The notes under the pieces: model-generated
Told to the model about the DNA's origin: nothing
Seen by the model: the letters and a program-made list of their open reading frames with translations, nothing else
Databases searched by the model: none
Origin: an uncultured Spirochaetales bacterium
GTDB lineage: Bacteria; Spirochaetota; Spirochaetia; Sphaerochaetales; Sphaerochaetaceae
Length of the DNA: 13,508 bases
Direction of reading: 5' to 3'
NCBI GenBank assembly: GCA_937902565.1
Contig: CALFMX010000020.1
Location: 1-13,508 of the forward strand
In this document: positions 6,628 to 13,508 of the stretch, one piece after another
How positions within the stretch are numbered: position 1 is the first letter of the stretch
Layout of the letters: each line of letters opens with the position of its first letter
Program-made: the position numbers and the translations under genes

Positions 6628-7968
6628 TTAGAACCAAGCTCTCACGCCCACCTGGATCTGGCTGTTCTCTTTCCATGTGTTGTACAGGCCCATTCGACTC
6701 TCATCGAAGGTCCCATACACCGTCGCCTTCGCGAACACCTCAACGGCGTCATCCAAATCATATGTCAACGAACCCAACACCATATATCCCAAGCTCTCCA
6801 TTTGATACGTTCCCGCTACACGAACCTTCATCTTCTCCCTCATGAAGGGGTACTCCATGGCAAGGGTGAAGTTGTTTTGGTAGGGCTTGCCGTTAAAAGA
6901 GGCAAGCAAATCTGCTTCAAGGTATTGCTCAGGAATAGGTAGTAGCCTCGGATCGTAGTTGAGCACCATCTGACCTTGATAATTCAAAGCAGCAAAGAAA
7001 GAGTTGTTTGGGTTGGTATAGGACAACTCTGCTAGGTACACGAGCTTTGAATTATAGAGGCTATAATCAGTGCCCTTAGAGTCTTCACTGAGGAACATGC
7101 CCCCTTCTACGGCCAAGGTGAAGGGGGAGAAGAAGTAGCTGGATTCGATGCCTATGAAGTGGTAGCGGGTATACAGAAGGTGGACACCCTTCAAATCAAA
7201 TGGGATACCATTTGCAAGATCGCCACCGGAAAGTGATAGCTTGACCCCGAAGTCAGGGTAGTAGCCATAATAGTACATGAACCCTACATCGACAGGATCG
7301 AACATGAATCGATATCGCCCACCGATTGAGATGGCGGAGAGGGTGTGGGTGTCCATTTCTGTAATGGGAAGCTCGGTGGGATCAAGATGATTAAGGATAG
7401 TTGGGATAAAAGAATCTAGCATTGACATCATGGGGTCCGTCATCGAAAACTTTCCATCCGTAGCTACCAACGACGGATTGAACCCCGGCTTCACCACCAT
7501 ATCAAAGGCACTGTTCTCACCATAGGTTGAGAGGGTGAGCATCCAGTCTGGGCGCTTCATCATCTCCACGTCATCGACGATACCTTTTCTGAGGTCTCTG
7601 CCGTTGACGATGTCCACCACATGGGCGGTGTCGGCGGTTCCCCAGCTGTGGCGCATCAGTCCAGCCTTGAGGGTTACCGGGCCGAGGAAGAGGGAGAGGG
7701 AGATCTCCTGGGCTTCGAGGGATTGTAGTGTTGAGTCGTAGCTCACCTCTGCGAATGCTCGGTATTTGGCTCCATCCTGTTCGGCCTTGAGGGTGAGGTT
7801 GGCATAGGGGGAGAGCTCTCCATCATTGAAGAATGCCTGTACTCCACTATCCATGGTGAAGGAGACGTTTCTCGTTGTTTGCGGCTCCTCCTCGTCGAAG
7901 AAGAAGTCGAAGGCGAAGAGGGGGAGTGCGAGGGTGACTATAAGAAATAGAGTAAGTATACGTTTCAT
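6628..7968 (-). CDS. Outer-membrane beta-barrel-like protein of the export operon
   Basis: Exported protein of 446 residues. A signal peptide (MKRILTLFLIVTLALPLFA, then F-D-F-F-F-D) is followed by a strongly acidic linker, then alternating hydrophobic and polar strands with many aromatic residues. The C-terminus is V-G-V-R-A-W-F, ending in Phe as many outer-membrane barrels do. A segment near residues 105-125 (R-H-S-W-G-T-A-D, then VVDIVNGRDL) recalls the porin-like DUF1302 group that accompanies MMPL/RND exporters in other bacteria; this is a resemblance only. Start ATG 7968 has GGGAGG five bases upstream, overlapping the stop of the LolA-like gene, so translation is likely coupled. Base composition is uneven: 6661-7080 has lines of 40-50% GC while 7621-7740 has 57-67%. 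Likely role: outer-membrane exit or acceptor for cargo moved by the upstream exporter. Confidence 0.7.
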   Translation of the reverse strand: MKRILTLFLIVTLALPLFAFDFFFDEEEPQTTRNVSFTMDSGVQAFFNDGELSPYANLTLKAEQDGAKYRAFAEVSYDSTLQSLEAQEISLSLFLGPVTLKAGLMRHSWGTADTAHVVDIVNGRDLRKGIVDDVEMMKRPDWMLTLSTYGENSAFDMVVKPGFNPSLVATDGKFSMTDPMMSMLDSFIPTILNHLDPTELPITEMDTHTLSAISIGGRYRFMFDPVDVGFMYYYGYYPDFGVKLSLSGGDLANGIPFDLKGVHLLYTRYHFIGIESSYFFSPFTLAVEGGMFLSEDSKGTDYSLYNSKLVYLAELSYTNPNNSFFAALNYQGQMVLNYDPRLLPIPEQYLEADLLASFNGKPYQNNFTLAMEYPFMREKMKVRVAGTYQMESLGYMVLGSLTYDLDDAVEVFAKATVYGTFDESRMGLYNTWKENSQIQVGVRAWF

Positions 7969-7970
7969 TG

Positions 7971-8729
7971 TTACCTCCCGGTTTCAAGGTATTTCAGGGT
8001 GAAGTAGTTGTCACTGATGGGCATGTCGTAGCGAGCCTGGAGGATCTCGATACGGGTTGCGTGCCCGCTGGCCACCGTGGTCATTACGATGACCTTGGTG
8101 ATGGGCCGATCGCCGACGTAGTCCTGCTGTTCGGTGACCAATGTCTTGAGCAAGGTCTTGCCGTCGAGGTCGTAGAACTCGACTCTCAGGGGCAGGAAGG
8201 TGGTCTTGTCGACCACGACGACATTCTTGCCGTAGACATTCTTCTTGTTGGGGACCGACTGTACCGTGTAGGTGTCCCCATCCTCGGCGATGAGGGTGTG
8301 GACCGCCTCGTCGGTGTCGTAGGTCGTCGACGCCATGTCAGCGTAGGAGAAGTCACTCCCCATGAAAGAGCCACCCTCTTCGGAGGCGGCGATGCGCTTC
8401 ACCCGCTTGAGTGCGGGCAGGTAGATATACTGCTCACTCTGGCCATTGGTCTCCTTGGTGAGGAAGCGGGTGTTGCGCACGCTCTCGGGGGAGAGGAAGA
8501 CCGTTATGGAGGATGTGTCGTCTCCCACTGACTTGGTCAGCGTTTGGATCCTGCGTTCCCGCTGTGTCCCGTTCGTCTCGATGAGGGTGAGCTTCAGGTC
8601 CATGGCGGCGCTGTCTGCTTTCTGCGTATCGAGGACTTTCGTCATGATCTCGTTGGCAGTCAGGGGCGCTGCAAAGAGGGTCGTTGAGACCAGGGCGATG
8701 AGCGCTACGGTGAATAAGGTACGTTTCAT
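7971..8729 (-). CDS. LolA-like outer-membrane lipoprotein-sorting protein
   Basis: Periplasmic protein of 252 residues of the LolA-like group (COG2834 / LolA_like). A cleavable signal peptide (MKRTLFTVALIALVSTTLFA, predicted cut before A-P-L-T) precedes A-N-E-I-M-T-K-V-L-D. A half-barrel rich in beta strands follows, with family marks such as R-F-L-T-K-E, YIYLPALKRVKRIAASEEG, SFMGSDFSYADM (about 121-132) and a late Y-D-M-P-I-S-D-N-Y-F-T. Members bind lipids or lipoproteins in a hydrophobic cavity and commonly sit beside MMPL-type RND exporters, as here. The start ATG overlaps the exporter's TGA as ATGA, with AGGAGA upstream. It is not the housekeeping LolA that works with LolCDE; a dedicated carrier for this operon's cargo is more likely. 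Confidence 0.86.
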   Translation of the reverse strand: MKRTLFTVALIALVSTTLFAAPLTANEIMTKVLDTQKADSAAMDLKLTLIETNGTQRERRIQTLTKSVGDDTSSITVFLSPESVRNTRFLTKETNGQSEQYIYLPALKRVKRIAASEEGGSFMGSDFSYADMASTTYDTDEAVHTLIAEDGDTYTVQSVPNKKNVYGKNVVVVDKTTFLPLRVEFYDLDGKTLLKTLVTEQQDYVGDRPITKVIVMTTVASGHATRIEILQARYDMPISDNYFTLKYLETGR

Positions 8730-11083
8730 GATTTTTTTCTCCTAGGTTGGATAAGGGCTGGGTAGTGGATTTTCAGCGCTGGCAGGACGGTCAGGGCACT
8801 GAAGCTTGCTGCCACCATGGCGATACAGAAGAGCAGGCCAAGGTTGGCGATCGGGGTGAAGCGGGAGAAGAGGAGGCCGGCGAAGCCCAACGCCACCGAA
8901 GCGGCATTGGCGAGGATCGCCTTCCCGGTGGTGTGGAGGATGTAGGGCATGTCCTTATCCTCACGACCGAAGGCGGCCAACAGGTGGATGGCGTAGTCTA
9001 CCCCGACCCCGATACAGAGTGCAGCCAATAAGCTGGTGATGATGTCCAGCTTGATGGAGAAGATCGCCATCGTCAAGAAGACCGCTGCCAAGGCAAAGAG
9101 GCAGGGGATCAGGGAGAGGGTGGCGAGCTTGGGACTGCGGAAGGTGAGTAAGACCAAAAGCCAGACCGCAATGAACGAACTGAAAATGGAGATGATCTGG
9201 CTCTTGGTCACTAATTCAGTAAGGGCGAGGCTCACGGCCTCCCCGCCACCGATCTTGATCTCCCACTCATCGGGGAAGAGGGTGGGGATAAGGGCGGTGA
9301 GATGTGCAAGTTCCTTCTCATCACTCTCCTTGAGCAGGACAGTGAAGAGGGTGGAGTCTGGCTCAAGCGGGTCGTTGATGAAGGTATCAAGCGACGAGCT
9401 GTAGAGGAGCAGGTACTGGGCGATGAGGCCGGCGAGGTCCTCCTCACTTGAGAGGCCGTAGCGTGCCGGGTCGCTGGGGATCTCATAGAGCCCCTGCCCG
9501 CCGGCATCGGTGGTCCACTCATCATCGTAGGAACCATCGAAGTCATCGAATCCCATGTCCATGCTGAAGAAGTCGAAGAAGACCTCCTCTTCTGCGACCT
9601 CGGTGATCATATCCTCGCTGGGACCGAGAAGCTGGTTCATGCGCTTGATGAACGGGATGATCGACTGTATCCCACCGACATATGCGTCTTCGCTGATGGT
9701 ATCGATGGCCTTTTCCAGGGTCGTGAGGGTGGATGGGGCCAAGGTCATCGCCCCCTTGGGCGTGACCATGACCGAGAGGGAGAAGCTGCCTTGCATATCC
9801 TTGCTGTACTGCTTTGTCTGTTGGACCATCGGAGATGAGGAGCGGAAGAAGGAGAGCATGTTCGTCCCATTCTCAAGCTTGCTGTAGGAGAGGGGCAGCA
9901 CGATGACGAGGAAAAGGAGGGCGAAGAGCAGGACCAGCTTGCCGTGGCGGGTGAGGAAGTCAATTGCCTTTCCAATGATTCTGGAGGAGTTGCGCTCCTC
10001 CTTCTCCCGTCGCTTGGGCGGGTTCTTGTACATGACCCTGATCAAGGCGGGCAGGAGGACCAGTGAGCTGGTCGCACAGATCACGACACCGAAGAAGCTG
10101 AGCACCCCGAAGGTCCTGAATGGGCCGAGGGGGCTGGAGAGCTGGGCCAAGAAGCCACTGGCTGTCGTTGCCGCTGCCGCGGCGATGGGGTAGACGTTGC
10201 GTTTGACCACCATCGAGAGGACCGGACCGGGGTCCCCGCCCTCATACTCCTCGAAGAAGTGGCTGAAGATGTGGATGGTATAAGCGCTGCCGACGATCAG
10301 GAGGAGGACCGGTACCAGCATCGTGGCCATCGTCACGGTAATATTGAAGGCGGCCATGATACCGAGGGCCAGGGAGCTGGAGAAGAGAAGGGGAACGAAT
10401 GAGAGGATCGTTGCCTTCACGCTGCGTAGGAAGAGGTAGAGGATGATGATGAGCAGGGCGGCGACGATGGGGATGAGGATGGCAAGGTCGTTGAGCAGGC
10501 TCAGCCTGATCTCCTCGGTGACTACCGGCAGGCCGAGCACCGATGTCTCGAGGCCATCGACTTCGGCCAGGATTGCCCGGATATTGGCCAGGAGGGTCGG
10601 GTCATCGGCACCGAGGGTCAGCTGTACGAGGATGGCGGCAGTCTGTTCGTCCTCGCTGATGAAGGTCCCGCGATAGAAGCTTGGCCAGCTGTCGATGCGC
10701 TCCCTCAGCGCATCGAGGTCCCCGTCGTACATTGTGACGGCCTCGACGCCTTCGCTGGACGGTTCGAGGTGTTGCATGTTGGCAAGCGATGAGATCTGCT
10801 TGACGCCATCGAGCTTCTCGATCTTCTCGGTAACGGTGCCGAGAATCTTCAGATGTTCGTCATCGAGCATCGTTGTTGAACTCTTGAGGCTGACGACCAG
10901 TGCGTCAAGGGAACCGAAGATATCCTCGATCTCTTCGTTGGTCTTCACCACCGGGGCATCGAGGGGGATGAAGGCATCGGTGGAGGAGTCGACATGAAGC
11001 TTGGGAATACCCATCAAGCCGATGATACAGAGAGCGAGAGAGAGTCCAATGATGATGTAGTCGCCTACTCGTTTCTTTTCCAT
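8726..11083 (-). CDS. RND-superfamily (MMPL-type) exporter
   Basis: Inner-membrane exporter of 785 residues, first gene of a four-gene operon. The layout is the usual duplicated one: helix 1 (about 10-28), a periplasmic domain, helices 2-6 (about 195-350), helix 7 (about 383-401), a second periplasmic domain, and helices 8-12 (about 640-775). The second half holds GVGVDYAIHL, whose Asp (696) matches the proton-relay position; the first half has G-S-A-Y-T-I-H without the Asp. An early segment, S-S-T-D-A-F-I-P, is typical of the COG1033 group. An unusual acidic, Phe-rich stretch lies at about 494-520. The family moves lipids, hopanoids or other hydrophobic molecules, often in concert with a LolA-like protein, so a hydrophobic envelope cargo is inferred. 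The basic C-terminus (P-R-R-K-K-S) overlaps the next gene. It is divergent from pyk. Confidence 0.9.
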   Translation of the reverse strand: MEKKRVGDYIIIGLSLALCIIGLMGIPKLHVDSSTDAFIPLDAPVVKTNEEIEDIFGSLDALVVSLKSSTTMLDDEHLKILGTVTEKIEKLDGVKQISSLANMQHLEPSSEGVEAVTMYDGDLDALRERIDSWPSFYRGTFISEDEQTAAILVQLTLGADDPTLLANIRAILAEVDGLETSVLGLPVVTEEIRLSLLNDLAILIPIVAALLIIILYLFLRSVKATILSFVPLLFSSSLALGIMAAFNITVTMATMLVPVLLLIVGSAYTIHIFSHFFEEYEGGDPGPVLSMVVKRNVYPIAAAAATTASGFLAQLSSPLGPFRTFGVLSFFGVVICATSSLVLLPALIRVMYKNPPKRREKEERNSSRIIGKAIDFLTRHGKLVLLFALLFLVIVLPLSYSKLENGTNMLSFFRSSSPMVQQTKQYSKDMQGSFSLSVMVTPKGAMTLAPSTLTTLEKAIDTISEDAYVGGIQSIIPFIKRMNQLLGPSEDMITEVAEEEVFFDFFSMDMGFDDFDGSYDDEWTTDAGGQGLYEIPSDPARYGLSSEEDLAGLIAQYLLLYSSSLDTFINDPLEPDSTLFTVLLKESDEKELAHLTALIPTLFPDEWEIKIGGGEAVSLALTELVTKSQIISIFSSFIAVWLLVLLTFRSPKLATLSLIPCLFALAAVFLTMAIFSIKLDIITSLLAALCIGVGVDYAIHLLAAFGREDKDMPYILHTTGKAILANAASVALGFAGLLFSRFTPIANLGLLFCIAMVAASFSALTVLPALKIHYPALIQPRRKKS

Positions 11084-11205
11084 ACGACTATGCTACTGAT
11101 ATAGGGGAAATGAACAATAGCCTTCAGTGGGTATTTGCACTCACCCGTTCGGGTGATTCCCTCAAATCCCTTTACAAAAGCGCACTAATCACTGATGATT
11201 GGCCC
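11084..11205. promoter_or_regulatory. Divergent control region between exporter operon and pyk
   Basis: This 122-base gap must hold promoters for the minus-strand exporter operon and, most likely, for pyk. TTGCAC at 11135-11140 and TTTACA at 11171-11176 are candidate -35 elements on the plus strand, but neither has a good -10 at the right spacing; GATGAT at 11194 is a weak partner for the second. I see no convincing minus-strand promoter. A short perfect palindrome at 11141-11156 lies near the middle. Confidence 0.45.
11141..11156. repeat. Perfect hairpin/palindrome in the divergent region
   Basis: TCACCCG (11141-11147) and CGGGTGA (11150-11156) are exact complements separated by TT. It could be an operator for either divergent unit or a hairpin in the pyk 5' leader. 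It is not a terminator, as no T-run follows on either strand. Confidence 0.5.
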
Positions 11206-12639
11206 ATGAACTACACAAAGATAGTTGCCACCCTCGGGCCGGCAAGCAGTGATTATGAAACCATCAAGGCGATTATCGAAGCTGGGTGTCGCGTCATCCG
11301 GCTGAACTTCAGCCATGGGACCCACGAGGAGCAGGAGGAGCGGTACACCCATGCCCGGCGGGCGAGTGAGGAGCTCGGCTTCCCCATCGCGATCTTCATG
11401 GATCTGCAGGGACCCAAGATTCGCATAGGGGCCTTGGAAGAGCCCTCCTACACCCTCAAGAAGGGGGACCGGCTCACTATCACCACCGAAGGTGTGGTCG
11501 GGACCCGGTCACGCATCTCCATCGACTACCCCCATCTCCACAACGAGATCAAGAGCGGGCAGCGGATCTTGATCAACGATGGGTTGGTCGCCCTCTCTGT
11601 TGATTCGATCGAAGGGAGGGACATCCACTGCACGATGGTCGAGGATGGCGTCATCCTGCCGCGCAAGGGGGTGAACCTCCCCCAGGTGCCGCTCTCCCTG
11701 CTCAGCTCATTCACTGCAAAGGACGAGGCTGACCTCGCCTTCGCCTTTGAACATGAGGTGGATTATGTAGCCCTCTCCTTTGTCCGGACCGCCGATGATG
11801 TGCGGGCTCTCAAGAAGCATATGATGGCGGTCTATGGGCGCACCATCCCCATCATCAGCAAGATTGAGAAGCCCGAGGCGGTGAGCAACCTCAACACCAT
11901 CATGGCCGAGAGCGGTGCCATCATGATCGCCCGTGGCGACCTGGGCGTCGAGGTCGCCGCCGAAGAAGTTCCCCTCATCCAGAAGTCGATCATCCGCAGC
12001 TGCATCGAGGTGGGCCTGCCGGTCATCACGGCGACGCAGATGCTCGAGTCGATGATGTACAACCCCCGTCCGACCAGAGCGGAGACCAATGACGTGGCCA
12101 ATGCCGTCCTCGACGGCACCAGTGCCGTGATGCTCAGCGGCGAGAGCGCTGCCGGCCACTACCCCCTTGAAGCGGTGAGGACGATGGTCCGGATCGCCAA
12201 GCTGACCGAAAAGAGCCCGGCCTTCAGCCGCCAGGTCATCAACCAGATCAGTGCGGCTGATATGCCGCGCAGCCAGACGATCACCGAGGCGGTGGGGTTG
12301 GCAACCCGGGAGCTCGCCCTCTCCATCGGTGCCTCATACATCGTCTGCTTTACCCACAGTGGCTCCACCGCTCGCCTGATCGCCAAGTTCAGGCCCTCGG
12401 TCCCGATTTTGGCTTTCTCCCCGATCAAGAAGGTCGTCCAAAATCTCGCTCTCTCGTGGGGCGTACAACCGATCCTCATCGAGGAGCAGACCTCGGTAGA
12501 CCGGCTTTTGGAGTATGGACCGAAGTACCTTGTTGAAAATGAGATGATCCAGACAGGAGAGACGGTGGTCATCACCGCCGGGGTTCCGGTGGGAAGCGCC
12601 GGCAAGACCAATATGATCAAGGTTGTGGAGATCGAGTAG
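11206..12639 (+). CDS. pyk: Pyruvate kinase
   Basis: Glycolytic enzyme converting phosphoenolpyruvate and ADP to pyruvate and ATP in the cytoplasm. The 477-residue product is the usual length. The A domain opens with TKIVATLGPASSD and holds R32, N34 and S36 in V-I-R-L-N-F-S-H-G; D-L-Q-G-P-K-I-R-I-G marks the border with the B domain. Catalytic K219 and metal ligand E221 lie in ISKIEKPEAV, and D245 in ARGDLGVE. TATQMLESM and RAETNDVANAVLDGTSAVML follow; the C domain runs from about 345. I chose ATG 11206 because homology begins at once (MNYTKIV), although its ribosome site is weak. An in-frame ATG at 11110 with AGGGG close by would add 32 non-homologous residues. It stands alone on its strand and ends at a terminator region. 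Confidence 0.96.
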   Translation: MNYTKIVATLGPASSDYETIKAIIEAGCRVIRLNFSHGTHEEQEERYTHARRASEELGFPIAIFMDLQGPKIRIGALEEPSYTLKKGDRLTITTEGVVGTRSRISIDYPHLHNEIKSGQRILINDGLVALSVDSIEGRDIHCTMVEDGVILPRKGVNLPQVPLSLLSSFTAKDEADLAFAFEHEVDYVALSFVRTADDVRALKKHMMAVYGRTIPIISKIEKPEAVSNLNTIMAESGAIMIARGDLGVEVAAEEVPLIQKSIIRSCIEVGLPVITATQMLESMMYNPRPTRAETNDVANAVLDGTSAVMLSGESAAGHYPLEAVRTMVRIAKLTEKSPAFSRQVINQISAADMPRSQTITEAVGLATRELALSIGASYIVCFTHSGSTARLIAKFRPSVPILAFSPIKKVVQNLALSWGVQPILIEEQTSVDRLLEYGPKYLVENEMIQTGETVVITAGVPVGSAGKTNMIKVVEIE

Positions 12640-12644
12640 TTCAC

Positions 12645-12660
12645 CCCGTTTGGCAACGGG
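12645..12660 (+). terminator. Short hairpin just after pyk
   Basis: CCCGTT (12645-12650) and AACGGG (12655-12660) pair perfectly around a TGGC loop, five bases after the pyk stop. No T-run follows, so it is at best a pause or mRNA-end stabilising hairpin ahead of the stronger terminator at 12687. Confidence 0.4.
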
Positions 12661-12686
12661 ATAAGGTGAGGTAGTTTGTAGAGCGT

Positions 12687-12715
12687 AGGCGAGGGTATCC
12701 CTCGCCTCTTCTATT
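12687..12715. terminator. Bidirectional intrinsic terminator between pyk and the NYN gene
   Basis: The perfect nine-base stem AGGCGAGGG (12687-12695) with CCCTCGCCT (12699-12707) has a TAT loop and is followed by the T-rich CTTCTATT on the plus strand. It lies 47 bases after the pyk stop and three bases beyond the stop of the convergent NYN gene, so it can end transcripts from both sides. The tract after the stem on the minus strand is poor in T, so termination in that direction may be weaker. Confidence 0.75.
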
Positions 12716-13337
12716 GGACCAGGCGCTGGATCTCGGGCTGCCCCTTGTCGTTGTTCCTCCGCGTGATGAGCTTCTCGCTCTCAAGCTTGGTGAGGAGGTT
12801 CGAGAGGCTCTTGTAGCTGGAGCGCTCGATCATCCGGCTCTTGTCCATCTGGTGGAACTTGGTACCGACGAAGCTGACGAGCTGCCAGCTCTCGAATTCA
12901 AAGGAGTCGACGACCTTCTTCATCAGCTCCTCGACCTGGGCGTCGATCTTCTTGGTGTCACGCTGCTCGGGAGCTTTCTTGGTCTTGGCTGCCCCCGCCT
13001 CCTTGCTCACTTCGGTCTTGGGTTTGGGCATGAAGTTCTCGATGATCAGGATCTCGTCGACGCAGTTGTTGAAGATCGGCTTGTCGGCGACCATCTCCTT
13101 GGTCACCAGGAAGACCTCCTTGCCGTACTTGCGCAACATCTCCATGATGACGGTGAAGTCGCTGTCACTGGTGATGAAGACGTAGCGGTCGATGACCGGC
13201 GTGTTGATGATAATCGTCTCGAGCGCCTCGAGGCTGATGATCAGGTCGGCGCGGTTCTTGTGGGTCGCCGTGATGGAGGGGGTGTCCCGGATGGTGAAGT
13301 TGTACTCCACCAGCTGTTTTTCCAGCCGCTTGATCGA
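12711..13337 (-). CDS. NYN-domain protein (PIN-like RNase fold) with C-terminal winged-helix-like domain, N-terminus lost
   Basis: About 208 native codons remain. The first part is a NYN (LabA/DUF88-type, PIN-like) domain with YVFITSDSDFTVIMEMLRKY, whose S-D-S-D-F carries the conserved acidic residues, and an upstream A-D-L-I-I-S-L-E-A helix. The usual first strand with its catalytic Asp is missing because the DNA changes at about 13330. A charged Lys/Glu linker leads to a C-terminal segment of about 75 residues (from A-Q-V-E-E-L-M-K-K, through S-Y-K-S-L-S-N-L-L, to Q-R-L-V-Q) that resembles the OST-HTH/LOTUS type of RNA-binding winged helix. NYN domains are thought to be RNases acting in RNA processing; the target here is unknown. 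The open frame continues to 13508, but the first 57 or so residues look like an out-of-frame reading of foreign DNA. Confidence 0.72.
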   Translation of the reverse strand, partial: SIKRLEKQLVEYNFTIRDTPSITATHKNRADLIISLEALETIIINTPVIDRYVFITSDSDFTVIMEMLRKYGKEVFLVTKEMVADKPIFNNCVDEILIIENFMPKPKTEVSKEAGAAKTKKAPEQRDTKKIDAQVEELMKKVVDSFEFESWQLVSFVGTKFHQMDKSRMIERSSYKSLSNLLTKLESEKLITRRNNDKGQPEIQRLVQ

Positions 13338-13345
13338 CGAGCTGT
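13325..13345. other. Probable chimeric junction 2
   Basis: The NYN homology on the minus strand fades at about 13337, while a plus-strand frame with nearly all G/C third positions is clear from about 13339. One line to the right (13381-13440) counts 42 of 60 G/C. No repeat, mobile gene or attachment site is visible at the change. Confidence 0.65.
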
Positions 13346-13508
13346 TCCCGCAGCTGCAAGACCACCGCCTGCGCGCGAGCTGGAAAACCCAGATCCGCGC
13401 GCCGCTGCAAGGCATCTTCACCGGCGCCGCCTTCGGCCCGCTGCTGGAAGAATGCAATGCGATCCACAAGCGCGTGCTCAAGGGCCGGGTCTGGGTGGCG
13501 CTGCACAT
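13339..13508 (+). CDS. Internal fragment of an unidentified high-GC, proteobacterial-looking protein
   Basis: An uninterrupted plus-strand frame of 56 codons runs off the right edge and is probably truncated at the left by the junction. Codon use (CTG, CGC, GCG, GGC; third positions almost all G or C) marks this as the true coding frame over the two open minus-strand frames. The peptide includes LRASWKTQIRAPLQGIFTGA and later LLEECNAIHKRVLKGRVWVA. I do not recognise the family and do not assign a function. Confidence 0.5.

Noticed and set aside
7968..8531. Plus-strand 187-codon ORF opposite the LolA-like gene
   Set aside because: It is a mirror frame of a high-GC gene; the minus-strand product has a signal peptide, a ribosome site and family motifs.
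11110..11205. Longer pyruvate kinase start at 11110
   Set aside because: The extension is not like any pyruvate kinase N-terminus, and family homology begins exactly at the ATG at 11206. The extension remains possible because the downstream ribosome site is weak.
12711..13508. A single 265-residue minus-strand protein reaching the window edge
   Set aside because: The first 57 or so residues are Ser/Arg/Cys-rich with no domain-like character, and they overlap a plus-strand frame with far stronger coding bias. The native part starts at about 13337.
1..13508. CRISPR array, tRNA, rRNA, insertion sequence or phage genes
   Set aside because: Nothing resembling spaced direct repeats, tRNA arms, transposase or integrase motifs was seen on reading both strands.

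Overview
The window reads as three pieces of DNA with different composition and gene content, joined at about 3410 and about 13330. The left piece (1 to about 3410; hand counts of single 60-base lines near 40-43% GC) looks like a spore-forming Firmicute. On the minus strand it carries miaA, hfq and a tricistronic-type spore germination receptor locus (gerA complete, gerB cut by the window edge). Only endospore formers are known to use GerA/GerB receptors.

The middle piece (about 3410 to 13330; roughly 57-67% GC in most lines sampled) looks like a Gram-negative, diderm bacterium. The gene set (zinc ABC importer with a Fur-family regulator, periplasmic LolA-like protein, outer-membrane protein, RND exporter) and general protein character suggest a Spirochaete close to Sphaerochaetaceae; that placement is from memory of the families and is not proven by the sequence. 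It begins inside znuA, of which only the last 89 codons remain, and runs into znuC, znuB and a zur-like gene, all overlapping by a few bases. Tail to tail with zur is a four-gene minus-strand operon (11083 down to 5677): RND/MMPL exporter, LolA-like periplasmic protein, outer-membrane protein, then a regulator with seven predicted membrane helices and a LuxR-type DNA-binding end. This looks like an envelope export system for a hydrophobic cargo with its own membrane-embedded regulator, and it is the most interesting biology here. A divergent pyruvate kinase gene follows on the plus strand. It converges on a strong bidirectional terminator shared with a NYN-domain (PIN-like RNase fold) gene on the minus strand.

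The right end (about 13330 to 13508; one line counted at 70% GC, nearly every third codon position G or C) carries an unidentified proteobacterial-looking coding fragment on the plus strand. It cuts off the N-terminus of the NYN gene.

Both joins interrupt conserved genes and carry no integrase, transposase, tRNA or repeat, so a chimeric assembly or amplification product is more likely than natural transfer. No rRNA, tRNA, CRISPR array or insertion sequence was seen.
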